Positions 14,340-27,962 of a DNA stretch of 64,000 bases are shown piece by piece; position 1 is the first letter of the stretch, and each line of letters starts with the position of its first letter. Source of the stretch: Vespula vulgaris. Lineage: Eukaryota > Arthropoda > Insecta > Hymenoptera > Vespidae. The stretch lies in contig NC_066609.1 in NCBI RefSeq assembly GCF_905475345.1, positions 415,001 through 479,000 of the forward strand, given 5' to 3'. The position numbers were made by a program, and so were the translations under genes. The notes beneath the pieces are model-generated. The model was not told where the DNA came from and made no database searches. It saw only the letters and a program-made list of their open reading frames with translations.

Positions 14340-14907
14340 CTATAAAAGAAGACAAATTTTCGAAATATTACTTATTTATAAACTATTTTCCTATCTTTTT
14401 TTTTTTTTTTTTAATCGAAATAAACATCGTAATTATTTAAAATAAGTACAAGGATTACTGGTCGATTAATAAGATCGATCGATCGATCGATGAAAAAATG
14501 ATCTACTTTTGCTCTTTTTACATTCTTTTTTTAAATATAAAACTATGTATAAATGCTGAAAATAAAAATAACGCGCGATGAGTATAGATCACTAGACATA
14601 TTTCGATTTTTAGCAATTTTTCAGCGATACGTGTAACTAACAAAATCGTTTTACATCAGCAAACACTGATCTTTAGTTACGTTACACGCACCCACATATA
14701 TACACACACATGTATGCAACCTGCCGCGTATAATTACGTATATATATATACATACAACATATATATATATATACACGTACGATAAAAATATATAGATAAT
14801 CGTAACACGTTTCAGAACAACGATTGTGTTCCTTTGTTTTAATACGTAAACCATCGCGTCCGGAGAAACTTGCGAGTTTGTTAAGTTTCTTTGTAGGAGA
14901 ATGAGTA

Positions 14908-14933
14908 GGGTATGGAGGGTGGGTGACGATGGG
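14908..14933 (+). other. G-quadruplex motif
   Basis: Four GGG runs are separated by loops of 6, 1 and 7 bases. It is followed at 14935-14985 by a GGA-rich tract and at 15006 by a second G4 motif. Confidence 0.65.
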
Positions 14934-15005
14934 AGGAAGAAGAGGAGAAGGAGGAGGAGGAGGAGGAGAAGGAGGAGAAGAAGCGCCGTAGGAATAGCGT
15001 TAGGT

Positions 15006-15026
15006 GGGGGATGGAGGGTGGGAGGG
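15006..15026 (+). other. G-quadruplex motif
   Basis: GGGGG then three GGG runs with loops of 5, 1 and 1 bases; short loops favour a stable quadruplex. It lies about 70 bp downstream of the motif ending at 14933. Confidence 0.7.
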
Positions 15027-15060
15027 AATCTCTTTGTTTAACTGTCTCATTTATTACCGT

Positions 15061-15119
15061 AGATAAACGTGCCGCGTTGTAGACGCGCACGCCGAGAGAT
15101 AAACGCGACGAGATAAACG
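15061..15119 (+). promoter_or_regulatory. Cluster of three GATA-type motifs
   Basis: AGATAAACG occurs three times in the same orientation (15061-15069, 15097-15105, 15111-15119) within 59 bp. Each contains a WGATAR GATA-factor core overlapping an ATAAACG forkhead-like word. The block is CpG-rich and non-repetitive otherwise, consistent with an intronic enhancer. Confidence 0.45.
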
Positions 15120-15338
15120 CGAGCGAAACGGTTTGCTTTGTGTTCGCGAGCGCGCTTGCGTATGTATATGTAAAAAGCTCAGCGTCCATGACGTCGGGCG
15201 CATTGCACAGGGCAATGTCGTGTAATGTAATACTATGTAAAGAGGTCACCAGGTACGTAGATAGCTCAGCTACGAAACCTGGTACGAAGAAATAACGGAT
15301 GAGAAATTGTACGAATACGAATTATTTCGTAAGGTTCG

Positions 15339-15340
<2 letters not shown>

Positions 15341-15376
<36 letters not shown>

Positions 15377-15422
15377 CAAGTAAGAAAGTAAGTAAATAAA
15401 TAAGTAAGTTAGTAAGGAAGTA
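15341..15422. repeat. (GTAA)n microsatellite
   Basis: About 20 TAAG units, progressively degenerate to the right. Every unit is a GTAAGT-like splice-donor word. Confidence 0.95.
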
Positions 15423-16788
15423 AGAAGAAGGACTAATACATTATTCCACGATATCTTCTTCCGTTATCTCTCTGTTTTTTTTCCTTTTTTTATTTCTTTA
15501 TTATCTTTTCTTTTCTTTTTTTTTCTTTTCTTTTTTTTCTTTTCTTTTTTTTCTTTCTCTTTTTTCTTTTTTTTTTTTTTCTTTCTTTTGGTTGAGATCA
15601 ATCGCAGATAACACGGTTTTGTCGTGATCATTGGTTCGATTAAATCAATGTAATTTATGTATCTTTTTGAATGGCACGTTTATTATCTTTACTATTGATT
15701 GTTATTAAAATTTTATTTGGTTTTACGATAGTACCGAATGAACATCGTATCATTCATTTTATTCCGATTAAATTAATGATGTTAATATAATTGTATATAT
15801 ATATATATATTGTTTTTAGACACGCGTAAAAATTTAGTTACGAAAGTTTATCCATACGAGAATAATGTAAGAAAATATCTCGACGATTAGCTCGAAGCAA
15901 AAACACGTGTCGCGAACTATGGCTAATTTTAATAAAGTTAATGGTTAAAAAACGTTGCTGGCACTTTTATATCTTATCTTCGAAAAAAAGTATTATCTTA
16001 TCGATACTTCCGTCACCTCCTCATGTATATATGTATGTATTTATACATACATACGTACATACATACATACATACATGCATGCATACATACATACATACAT
16101 ACTTGTTTCGATTTCGTAATATATTCAACTTACAATCTCAAATTCTCTCGAGAACGTGACTAATTATACTACAGAAACAGTATATTTAAAGAGCATAATC
16201 CATGACCGTGTCCCGATAATGCTAATCCAGAAAGATGGCATAATATATGTAAGCATATAAATATACATATTTCTATAAACAACGAAATATCTCTCTCTCT
16301 CTCTCTCTCTCCCTCTCTGTGTTTTTAAAAACTTATATAACAAGATCTCGAATATCCGAGTACGAGGAAATAATTAAAGATAACGAAGGATACGATTAAA
16401 TCGAAATGTGAGAAAACGAATATGAACCAAACCCATACTTACATTAACGGGTTAAAAAGATTGACGAAAGAGGAAAAGGAAAAAAAAAAAAGAAAATAGA
16501 AAACAAAATTAATAAAACGAAATGAAAGTTGTATGAAAATAAAAGTGCCCTAGTAGACGAGAAAAATAAACTAAAAGTATAATAGTTGGTAGGATAGATA
16601 AAAAAAAGGAGAGAGAAAGAGAGAGAGAGAGAGAGAAAGAATCAGAGAGAATTCGCGTTAGTCGTTGTCCCGTGTATTTTATTGCAAATTGAGGTTAAAG
16701 TCTCTGGCACATGGCCAGGCATTTCACCTAGGCCGTCGCATTCCAACATATACTACATGGATACGCACGTTACATACGCGTCTTATGT

Positions 16789-16824
<36 letters not shown>

Positions 16825-17017
16825 ACACATACACGTAACCTACTAGGCATTACACACGCACATTCTCTCTCTCTCTCCCATTCTATGTATACGTATGTAT
16901 TAGATGTGTATATATATATGTTATAAAGCAGCCGAGCACTGAACACGACGTCGAGACGTCGACCCATTCTCCTCCTTCTCCTTCTCCTCCTCTTCTCAAC
17001 TCCTCTACCTCATCGTA

Positions 17018-17048
<31 letters not shown>

Positions 17049-17191
17049 TATCGTGTACGCGCGTGCGAAGGAGTCGTCGTCGTTCACATCAACGCGTACA
17101 CAACGGGGAAGTCCATGAAATAAATAGTTCGTAGCCCCTTCGCTCCCAGCCATACTGCACCCTCGCAATACTGTAACTTTAAATCAACGGG

Positions 17192-17236
17192 GTCTCTTCT
17201 CTTCTCTTCTCTTCTCTTCTCTTCTCTTCTCTTCTC
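17192..17236. repeat. (TTCTC)n pentanucleotide repeat
   Basis: About nine CTCTT units. Confidence 0.9.
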
Positions 17237-17335
17237 CTCCCTACTTTTACTTCGAAAAAGTCTCCCTCGTGATTTTGTAGAACGACAAGTGCATGTGTAC
17301 ATTCTCCTTTGTACATGTACATACATGTGGATCGG

Positions 17336-17381
<46 letters not shown>

Positions 17382-17412
17382 TTTCTTTCTTTCTTTTTTC
17401 TTTCTGTTTTTT
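17336..17412. repeat. (TTTC)n microsatellite
   Basis: About 16 TTTC units with interruptions. Confidence 0.95.
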
Positions 17413-18355
17413 TTTTCCTTTCTTCTTTTTATATACGCGTGTGAGCGAAGCTTCGACGAAGAGAAACTACTACTCAAAAGTATATTATAACAGAACGCGA
17501 AATGAGAAATCTTTTGTGCGTAATTATTACACACTTTGAGCTGCTTTTTAACATAGCATACATACGATATACATAACACGCATACCTTGAAAGATCGTTT
17601 TATGAACTTACGACGAGATTATAACGAGGAACACAGTTGTAAGCGAATATACCGGAAAACTTCTCGTTGTGACTTTGACGAACGTTTTTCATCTACTTCG
17701 AATTAATATCTGAAGTTAGATTATATGTAGGTTATATATATACGCAAATATACATTGTATATACACTATATACACACAGTAACACACAACATACGTACAA
17801 AACATTCGATGCGAATTTTACGCGACAAATCTCGCAGTGATCTCATATAATGCCATTAACGTTCCATTCGTTTTACTTTAAACGGATAAATGGTAACGCG
17901 TTTTTGTGTCGTTACGACGGATATAGGCAGGTTATATATATATAATATGTGTATATATATATATACATATACGTAATGTGTCTGTGTGTGTGCTCTGCTG
18001 CCTTCTTCTCTATATATATATATATATATGTACGATGCGGAGAGCTCCTTTTTCCGGCATATGCTAATCTAATTAATGGTTACATGGAAACCCACGCGCG
18101 GTTGTATACACCAACTCCTCCCCCCACCCTTGTTACTACCACCACCCCTCAACTCCTCTTCACGCTCCTCTTTTCTCTTACACTATCGCACACAATCCAT
18201 ATGCACGCAAAATACGTGTATATATTTTACCACAGCCAGAGGATAGAAGGGACAGAGGAGAAGCACAACGAAGCGCGATGACACATAACAACGTAATGTA
18301 TACACACTACATATACACGTACACACACACTTGTATTACACACAACACACTCTGG

Positions 18356-18720
18356 TAAAGTGCGTATCTATGTACCCGTTAAAAGTCCCTCAATGGCGTA
18401 ACACACACACTACTTTGTCCATCCCCTCTCCTCCTGCGCCTCGTCCCTTCCTTTTTCTTCTGTCTCTTTCTATCTTTTCTCTCTCCTCTTCTTCTTGGAA
18501 ATGAAAAACGAACTCTTCCTTCTTCGCTCCGATAATTTAGTGACAATATTATTCCAATTATATCCTCCCCCCACTATGGTCTCTCTTCTTTTTAGAACAC
18601 ACACATTATTCTTCGAAAGATGATACTTAAACTACTGTTGGTCACCCATCCATTACGTGGATATGAAACGAGAGTTACTTAACTTCGATGATCGCATGGC
18701 AATCAACGGATTCCATTCCA
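18356..18720. repeat. Direct repeat, copy 1
   Basis: This is the first copy of an old duplication. Shared words include TAAAGTGCGTATCTATGTA, AATGGCGTAAC, CTTCTTGGAAATGAA, TTCCAATTAT, CACCCATCCATTACGTGG and the TTAACTTCGA-GATCG end. The second copy lies 620-664 bp to the right. No open frame runs through it. Confidence 0.85.
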
Positions 18721-19019
18721 TTAAGACCCATAATCTATAATAATTCTTGTTTTTTTTTTTTATATATATATTGAAATGTTTAGAACGACGTAATTAATTT
18801 TGTAGAATATAGAGTACACTTGTACATACATATATATATGTACACGTATATGTATACATGGTATTTTTAGTTTTTAAAACTTTATAGTTCAAGCCGACGA
18901 TAAAGTATAGGAATACTTTAATACAACTTTAATTTGTTATAGATTTAATGTTTCATATAAAAGCGACTTCATATACATATATGTCTACGACACTCGTGTA
19001 TATAATTATTTTCTCCTAG

Positions 19020-19335
19020 TAAAGTGCGTATCTATGTAATGTCGTGGAAGTCAACCAATGGCGTAACTATTAACTATCTTTCTTCTTCTTCTTCTTGGAA
19101 ATGAATCAAACTCTTTCCGTTCCGATAATTCTATCGATGATATTATTATTATTTCCAATTATCTTTCACTTTCTTTTCTTTTCTTTATTTTTCTTATAGA
19201 ATCAACCATTTTCTCTTTCTCTCTCTTTTTCTTTCTTTCTTCGAGAAGTGATATTTTGATCGATCACCCATCCATTACGTGGACAAGACTAGAGTTAACT
19301 TAACTTCGACGATCGTGTATCGTTGATCGACGTAT
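19020..19335. repeat. Direct repeat, copy 2
   Basis: This is the second copy of the unit at 18356-18720, with the same words in the same order and several small indels, mainly in the CT-rich middle. The divergence indicates an old local duplication. Confidence 0.85.
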
Positions 19336-20120
19336 TACTCTAACCAGTAAACTTCAAAATCGACAATAATTTTGTCTTATCTTGCATCTAAATCTTTTTA
19401 CGTTGTAACCTTAAACGCGATGTAATGTTAAAGTTACATTCTCAACAGACGTCATATATCCTCTGTATCTTTTTAATATTTCCGCGACTTTATAACTTAA
19501 TTCGCTTAAAAGTTTCAATAATTCATATACGAGAATTAATATTGAATCATACAGTAATATAAATTCGAGTATACGAGAGTTAACGAGACAATAATTGAAC
19601 CATTAAGAAAAAATTTCCCATTGTCGGAAAATTACCTGCGTAACCACCAAACGATTTTTCTTTTCTTTTTTTTTTTTTTTTTTTTAATATAATACGAATC
19701 ACGTTAATTATTTTCTGATAAAACTCGTTAGTTTTTAACAATAACGTTTTTAACAATAAAAAAAAACAAATTTAATGTAAATGTTGGTATCTACGCCATT
19801 GACGCACATACCTATATATACACATATATAGAAAGAGAAAGACACACACACAGACACACACACTTGCGTTATATGCGTGCTCTATATCGCATTATACGAG
19901 AACATAGTACTCTCGTACTTGGAGAACTCGAAGAAAAGAGAAAAATATACGGAAACAGGCACGCGAGGGTGAACGTTTGCGATAAAGGCCAGCCGGTGCC
20001 TCTTCAAAGGGTTAAACCCTGGATCGCTGCTCCGGCTTTGCTTGTTTACCGATTTTTACAGCCTCCTTTCCATCCTCAATCCTTTCGATCCTGTGTCCAA
20101 CCGGTTCTTTGGATACATAT

Positions 20121-20151
<31 letters not shown>

Positions 20152-20635
20152 CGTCGTTATCTACTTTTATATACTACTACAAACTAGTCCACCTCTATCT
20201 CTTCGAGTTTGACCCCTTTCAGCACCCCTTTTCCTCTCTCATTCCTTCTTTCTTATTCTCTTATTTTTCACATTGATTTATCTCTACGGTCGAGCGAAAG
20301 CTTATTCGTCAAATGTTGTTTCTTTCTTTTTTCTTTTTTTTCTGGCATACGAAAAGGAAGTTGCTTACTTGCTTGCTTGCTTGCTTACTTGCAAGTGAAA
20401 TTTTTGATAAGATTACTCTAATAATCGTGGCGGTATTTCTTAAAGAAATTAATTCGAACTAATTTATTTTTGTATCAAAAAAAAAAGGAAAAAAAATACG
20501 AAAAAAATAATTATGTAATGTTAAAATTATGATATAACTTATGCTAATGTAGTAATACCGATATAAGTTATATTACATGATTTAGATCGTACACTAATAC
20601 TGATAGAAATTGTATTACAGGTTTCGGGCCATAGC

Positions 20636-20637
<2 letters not shown>

Positions 20638-20686
<49 letters not shown>
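20638..20686. repeat. (TA)n microsatellite
   Basis: About 24 TA units. Confidence 0.95.
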
Positions 20687-20687
<1 letters not shown>

Positions 20688-21748
20688 TAATACGTGCTCT
20701 ACTGAAATCTAAAACTTATGATACAATTTATACCATAATATGGTTTAATTACAAATAATATTTCTACGTGTTACACCGAGTAGAACTTGGAATAGATTTA
20801 CTTAATACACTTATATGTTTAACGAACACATTAAGCATCTTTACGTACGATATCATTTAATTAATTTTCATATATAATTTGCGATCATTATATTAAAAAC
20901 TTGATCAAACGGACAGTCCAAATCTTCATCATTGTATACTTTGCTATTTAAATAATTAATCGGATTTGTAATTTAAGTAATTCCAAGCAAAATTAATATA
21001 TTTAAATATACGAGGCATGAACTTCGTGATTAAAAAAAGAAAGAGAGAGAGAGAGAGAGAAGTAAAAATTAAATAAAATTTACACAACGAATGTAACGCA
21101 CGATGATTTCAAAATTACACGAAAAGTGAAAGCTCCGTCATTGAAAAGGAAGCGATTAAATACTCGAATACGAATTGACTTAATTAATTTTATGACGGCA
21201 AAAAAAAAAAGAAATGAAATAAAATTTACAAAACATATATACAAATATATGTAAAAAACAAAAAAAAAATTTCTATCGCATTATAAACATACAAAGGATT
21301 AAAAAAAAAAATGATCTAAATAATAACGATGCCAATAACAATAATAAAAAATAAAAAATAAATAAATAAATAAATAAAAAATAAAAATAAAACATTTATA
21401 TACTTTCTAACGCATGTTCAACGATAACAAAAATAATTCTCTTTGCGTTGGTAAAAATTCATCCACCGTGTTAAATAAATTCATAGGACGTTTGATCGAA
21501 AAAATATTCACACAGACACACACACTTGTGAATCCTCGAATCTTCTAATTCCATCGTGGTGAACGAGCTCGTGCTCGATTATATTTGGCACGTACATTAT
21601 AATCTTTGCGGGTGCAGCATAAGCCGCGAGAGATATTACCATAAATTCGTTCCGTCGCGCGATTTTTGAGCTTATGAATAATTTCCGGTAGTTCGTCGGA
21701 GCGCGTAAACCTAGTCGCTAGTAAAGAAGACATCTAAGAGATAGAAAG

Positions 21749-21808
21749 AAGGAAGGAAGGAAGGAAGGAAGTAAGGAAGGAAGTAAGGAATGAAGGAAGG
21801 AAGGAAGA
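21749..21808. repeat. (GGAA)n microsatellite
   Basis: About 13 GGAA units with AGTA interruptions. On the minus strand it is the pyrimidine tract upstream of a possible exon at 21733. Confidence 0.9.
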
Positions 21809-21981
21809 GAGGTTCAGTGACGTAAGGGGGTTGGTTGCCAGAGGGGGTTAAAGGGGGTACTGAGAGGGGAAGAGAGAGATAAGAGGAAAGGGACGTGCAG
21901 CGTTGAAATTAAATATGAAAGTGGAAACGTTGGCCGTTCGAGGTTGAAAACGAGAGAACGAGAGAAATAGAAAAAGAGATG

Positions 21982-22021
<40 letters not shown>

Positions 22022-23452
22022 TGCCATCTCTTATACAGAAGAAGACTCGAAATAACCATCGGCTATTTTATTATTCAGTCTCTCATTGCGATGCCTGTCA
22101 AATTAAGCGAGAATGAACCGAGATATAACGAGGCAACGGTAGCACGCTCTGTTTGAATATACATATCTAGTAAAAAGAGAGATAGATAGAGAGATAGGTA
22201 TAGAAAGGAAACGTTAATCGAATAAAATGTTCGTCGAAGGAGAAAAAAGATCAAATCGAAAAAGGGAAAAGAGAGAGAGGGAGAAAAGAGAGAAGAGAAA
22301 AAGGAAAAAGAATTTAAGATGATTATCGAGGAGGATCGTAGGAATTTTTAAACGTCGATATCTTCCCGCCAAAAAAAGAATAGGGTATAAATGACGAGGA
22401 GAGAGGAAAAAAGAAAGAAAGAAAAAAGAAATAAGGTAAAAAGAATCGAAGGGTGTGAAAAAAGTATGGCGTATGTTACATCTCGTCAAATGAAATTCCT
22501 ATACGATCTCTCTTGTACACGCCTCTTCCCTTATATTTTTTTTCTGTCTTTATCTATCTATCTATCTATCTATCTCTCTCTCTCTTTCTTTACCATCCCT
22601 CCATAACACTTTTGATAGCATAATATCGAGTAAGTAAAGAAACGTAGGGATAGGTAAAGGGCGTAGATAAGTAAAAGGCGAGATATCTCTGGTGGTAAGG
22701 TTTTTAGGGTGTATCGTATACACATACATATATGTACATATACGTATACATACACATATATGTATATGTATTAGGATATGAATCTTTCTTTTCGCCTGTA
22801 TACTACTACAATACTATAAAAGCTCTTGTCAAAGTGTAAACGCGCGGTCGCGTGCTCGTACGCACACGTACATATATACATACGTATGCATACGTATATA
22901 CCATATATACATGACATATATGACAAATACATATATATATACATACATGTGCGTGCGTAAATAACGTATATACATACATACATACATAGATACATAGGAA
23001 ATACTCGTTCTATATATAAATCGTGTCTCCGTCGTGTTAGAGCCAACGTTGGCGTGTACACGCCAACGAAGCGGCAGATATTCCGATCGATCGTACCGGG
23101 TTATTCGACTGCCAGCGAGAATTCATTTTCCCCTTCCATTTCTTTTTCTATCTTCCTCTATCCTTCTATCCTCCATATACACCCCCTTCTATCTCTTTCT
23201 TTCTCTTTCTCTCACTCACTCCTCCCACAGTATCACCTATCACTCTTTTTCTTTCACTTCTCCTCTATCTCTCTTTCTCTCTTTCTTTCCATATAATGGA
23301 TCATCCTCTCCTCTTCTCTCTCTTTTCTATACGCATGTCTGTGTCTCTGTGTGTGTCTCTTTCACTCTTATGCGTACTCATCGTCGTGTGACTCCCTCGA
23401 CTCTACCCCTATTGCATACACTCTTCTCCTCTCTCTATAGCCCCTATGATAT

Positions 23453-23505
23453 TCGCTCGCTCGTTCGCTCGCTCGCTCGCTCGCTCGTTCGTTCGCTCGT
23501 TCGCC
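23453..23505. repeat. (CGCT)n tetranucleotide repeat
   Basis: CGCT/CGTT units make a CpG-dense microsatellite, unusual beside the AT and GA repeats elsewhere. Confidence 0.9.
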
Positions 23506-24223
23506 CACCTGTCGTGACGATTCTCGTGCTCGTTAATCACATTACGTGCGCACGAGCGAGACGAAAAAGAAGAAGAAAAAAGAAGAAAGAAGAAGGAGGA
23601 GGTGGAGGAGGAGGAGGGAGTAAAAGAGAACGGGATGAAAGACCAATGAAGAAAATAAAAAAGAAGAAGAAGAAGGGTAGAAAAAATGTTCGAATGCGTA
23701 TACACAGCCGATCGTACTAAATGTTTTTTCTTTCTTTCTCTTTTCATTTTTTTTCCTCATCTTTTTTTTTTTATTTTTCTTTTTTGTTTTTTTCTTTCAC
23801 GTTCCTAGACGTTGCAACGTTCAAGGGCACGGATTAATATTGGAATTATCGATAATTAATTATCTATAATATTATTTTCCTATAAATTATCGAGTATAGA
23901 AAGAGTTGACTATTTTTTTTTTTTTTTTGTATATTTAAGTGATATATATTAATGATACAATTATTAATATGATATAACATAATTAAGATATATATACATA
24001 TGCGTAAAAAATATGTATATAAAAACATATGTTTCAATAAATGTTCTATATTTATCCTTAATAGTGATAATACCATTAAGAAAATCTGACGATAAAATTT
24101 GACGATAAACGTTTGAAAATCGTTTACTTGTTTTAACCACCACATCGTAAATCCAATGGATATTAATCACGTTATCATTTTCGATTTCAAAATGTTGAGA
24201 AAGACAGAGCGAACGAGTGAGCA

Positions 24224-24228
<5 letters not shown>

Positions 24229-24273
<45 letters not shown>
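24229..24273. repeat. (GA)n microsatellite
   Basis: Over 20 GA units. Confidence 0.95.
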
Positions 24274-24276
<3 letters not shown>

Positions 24277-26182
24277 TGAATAGATAAATGTTAAGCATTG
24301 AATGATATTCGATGCAACTTGGTGTTTACGTCTTAACCGCCATATGTGAATTAGAGTGACGCCATGAGTGAACACTAGACGAGGATGGTGTTATATCGTG
24401 CTTGCTAAATCTTCCTCCCTCCTCTCTCTCTTTCTACCACACCCGCTTTATACGTACATACGTTTTGATTACATACACACATGAACACATTCACACACGT
24501 TGTTTACTGTCGACCACTATTACAAATACACACCTCCATTAATCCTATTTTACTCACGACGTTATCAATGATTTATTTTAAACAACGTTTTATCTCAAAT
24601 ATTCCGAATAGAGATCACTCGTCGAAATTCACGAGGCAAATTTCGTTTCGAAAAATTTCGTTTCTCGAATAGATCGTAGAAATAACGTTTAAATACGCGT
24701 TAATAATAATGATTATATATAAACGAGAGAGAGAGAGAGAGAGACAGAGATAGAGATAGAGACAAAGAGACAATGATAATAAATAACTTACGTGAAAGTC
24801 ATAAGCAGTCGATTATCACTTGAATATTTTAACGTCGACGATTTATCCATAAAAAGACAAAAAGAAGATGGCGGCAAACGTTTGCGTATAACGTGGCTTC
24901 GTATCACCACTACCACCAACAATAACAACAACAACAACAACAATATCCATAGAAAGTATAAACGAGAAAAAATTATGAAAAGAAAAAAAGAAAAAAGAAA
25001 GAAAAAAAAAGAGGCTTGAAGATTTCACTGAATCCTTTCCTTCGTGAATTTTTTTTTCTCTCTTTTCCTTGCTGCTTTCTTTTCTCTTCAACTTCTTTCT
25101 TAGTTTCTTAATTCGTCCGTTGATCACAAAACACACGAAACGAGATTAGAACTTGGCGTTACAACTTTTATTCCTTTTTTTCGGCCCTTCTCCCTCGATC
25201 TTACGTCTTAAGAGACTCCTCTAACGTTCGTGCGCGCGGTCCTGGCACGACGAGAGAGAGAGAGAGAGAGAAAAAAAGAAAAAATTAAATAAATAAAAAT
25301 AAATGAAAAAGAGAGAACATTAAAAGAGAGAGAGAGAGAGAGAGAAAGTTTTTCAGCGACGGTACATCGTATTTGTACATATATTATCCTCTTTTTTTTT
25401 CTATCTTCCCTCTTTCTACTCTTCTATCCTCCGCTCTCATCTTCCTATATATGAGTAGTTAATTCGAATAAAAGTGAAAAAAAAAAAATATATATTATAA
25501 TAACGGACGATGACTACGACGACGAAGAGAGAGAAAAAAAAAGAGGAATGGAAGATATCGAAGTGGATAAAGAAGAAAGAGGAAAAAGAAGAAGAAAGGA
25601 ATAAAAAACGAAGAATTAAAAAAAACGTGGCACGTTCCAACGTGAGACGTTACTGTCGATGCGATCACATGACCAGTATCGTTCTACCGTTACTGTTATT
25701 ATTATTACTTTTTCCGTTGCTGTTAACGTTGGCCGTTGTCGCTAACTTCTCGAGCTTCGAATTTTTTCGGTTATCCAAAGCTGTCTCTTTCTCTCTTTTT
25801 TAACGACTTTTTTGTTGCACGAGTCGCCAACGTATTTTGTGTCCTTGAAATATACTCTCTCTCTTCCTACACACACACACACATCACACACATATATATA
25901 TATATATATGAATGTAATATGCATATTATATCGTACATAATGCGTATGTACGTATATATATATATTTTTTTTGCTATATCTTGTCGCTCGAGTTAAACGA
26001 TTTTTCGTTTTATATACATACATATGTATATATATATATATATGTTTTTTTCTTCATTCCTTCTTTTTTCTTTTTTCTTCCATCGCACTTCCCTCTTTTA
26101 TTACGGAAGAGAAAACAAAGATGGCCGTGTACGGGCGCGTTCCGTGAATTTTCGAGGCCAGTTTAGTTATCGTCGGATGGAC

Positions 26183-26209
26183 GGGGTGTAGACGGGGTGG
26201 GGGTAGGGG
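26183..26209 (+). other. G-quadruplex motif
   Basis: Four G-runs of 4, 4, 5 and 4 with loops of 7, 1 and 2 bases satisfy the usual G4 rule. This is striking in an AT-rich genome and lies within the GC-rich island. Confidence 0.75.
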
Positions 26210-26748
26210 TGAGAGGAGGTGAAGCGAGGTGAGGTGGAGGGGAACGTGTGGACGGGCGTGAGGACGCTGAGTATATATGTGGGCGGATGGGGAGGGGGAG
26301 AGGAGAGGGAAAAATAGGAGAACTCTTTCCAAGCGGCTAACCTTATAACACCCAACGGAACGTTGTAATTGAACGGAGATATACTCGGTTTAAATAATAA
26401 ATAATTTTCTTGTCTGATCTATTACGTTTATATCTATGTATGTATGTATGTGTGTGTGTGTGTGTAAGTAAATAGATGGATATTGGTTACACAAGAGAAT
26501 CTAGATCGACGTTATACTAATCCGTGTATGAGTACGAGTTGAAATAGAAAGAGAGAGAGAGAGAGAGAGAGATTCTTACAACGAATATATTTTCTCCTTA
26601 TCTCTTTAGAAACTTATTCCAACGTAGAAGAAAAAAGAAATAATAAATAAACATAAAACGATTTACGTATTACCAATAATCACCTTGTGTGTACAGATAT
26701 ATGTGTGAAGTGTGTTGTGTATGCGAGAGTGTTTTCTCTCTCTGTCTA

Positions 26749-26790
<42 letters not shown>

Positions 26791-27218
26791 TCTTTCTCAA
26801 CGCAACGATCGAATATAACGACGAATACGCGAGTTCTAATTTGTCTCTTCTCTTCTTTCTTCTTTGAGTTTCGTTATTCCTTTCTCCGCTATTACTCGCA
26901 AGTGTTATTCTCGTTTAAGTTTAAAGTAACGAAGGAAACGGGCCGAGGAGAATCTAGCGACGTGCCGAAGCGTAACGACGAAGAGGGCGGCCGTGGGCCT
27001 CGAGAGTCTCGAGGGCTGTACGAGGAACGTTTGTGTGCGTATATATGTGTATATATATATATGTTATATATAGGAAGGGAGAGGGCGGCGGATGGAGACC
27101 GGTATTGGTTAGAAGGGTACAACTAACCGAGAAGACGACGAAGAAGAAGAAGAACAAGAAGAACAAGAACAAGTCGAACGAATCCTTCTTCTTTGATTCT
27201 CACGACGCGCGATTTATC

Positions 27219-27283
27219 GAACGAACGAACGAACTAATTAACTAACTAACTAACTAACTAACGAACAAACGAACGAACGAACG
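27219..27283. repeat. Compound (ACGA)n-(AACT)n-(ACGA)n repeat
   Basis: An AACT core is flanked on both sides by AACG units, so the repeat changes unit twice within 65 bp. Confidence 0.9.
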
Positions 27284-27456
27284 TAAGCGTTATAAAACGA
27301 TAGCTTACTACTACTACGACGTACACCGAGGCGTATTACTATACACCGAAGCCGATATATAACTACGGACGACGAAGAGCAGCCGCACTCGACGTAGAGG
27401 ACGAAAAACCGCGTAAGAGGCACTGACGCGAACTGCGATACGCGCGGTCCGCAGTG

Positions 27457-27470
27457 CTGCCGTCTACTGG
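27457..27470 (-). promoter_or_regulatory. CTCF-like motif in the GC-rich intronic island
   Basis: On the minus strand CCAGTAGACGGCAG matches CCASYAGRKGGCRS at 13 of 14 positions. It sits in the most CpG-rich stretch of the window, inside the putative 26-kb Kdm3 intron. Confidence 0.5.
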
Positions 27471-27926
27471 TACTTCCTGAGCTTCGTGGAATCGTTTCCC
27501 CCACCACGCCCACTATAGCCTGCGCGCCGCCCGCCGCTACGCTACGGTACGTACGTTCCACTCCCCACCACTCCCCTCATACCCCCCCCCAACCGACCGA
27601 CCGACCGACAGTCCGTCCGACGTTGCCGGGGTTGCGTATCCCCACTCCGACTGTGCTCGCTAATGCTTCTCTATCCTCTTTCCTTTCTCTCTCTCTCTCA
27701 CTTACTCTCTCACTTACTCTCTCACACTGTATCCATCTTTCTCGAGCTAACCCGATCTCTCTCTCTCTTTCTCTCTTTCTCTTTCTCTTTCCAGCCAACT
27801 GCAACGAGCAACCAGCCGCCTTCGGAAACAAGGAGCGTCACGCGAACGACGATAATATTGCAAACTCGGCTCGCTGATGCATACCCGATAAACTGTCGAG
27901 CTTTCCCTCTCTGTCTCGGCCATCAT

Positions 27927-27962
<36 letters not shown>

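Noticed and set aside
15341..15422. Array of GTAAGT words as alternative splice donors
   Set aside because: It is a plain GTAA microsatellite with no upstream exon.
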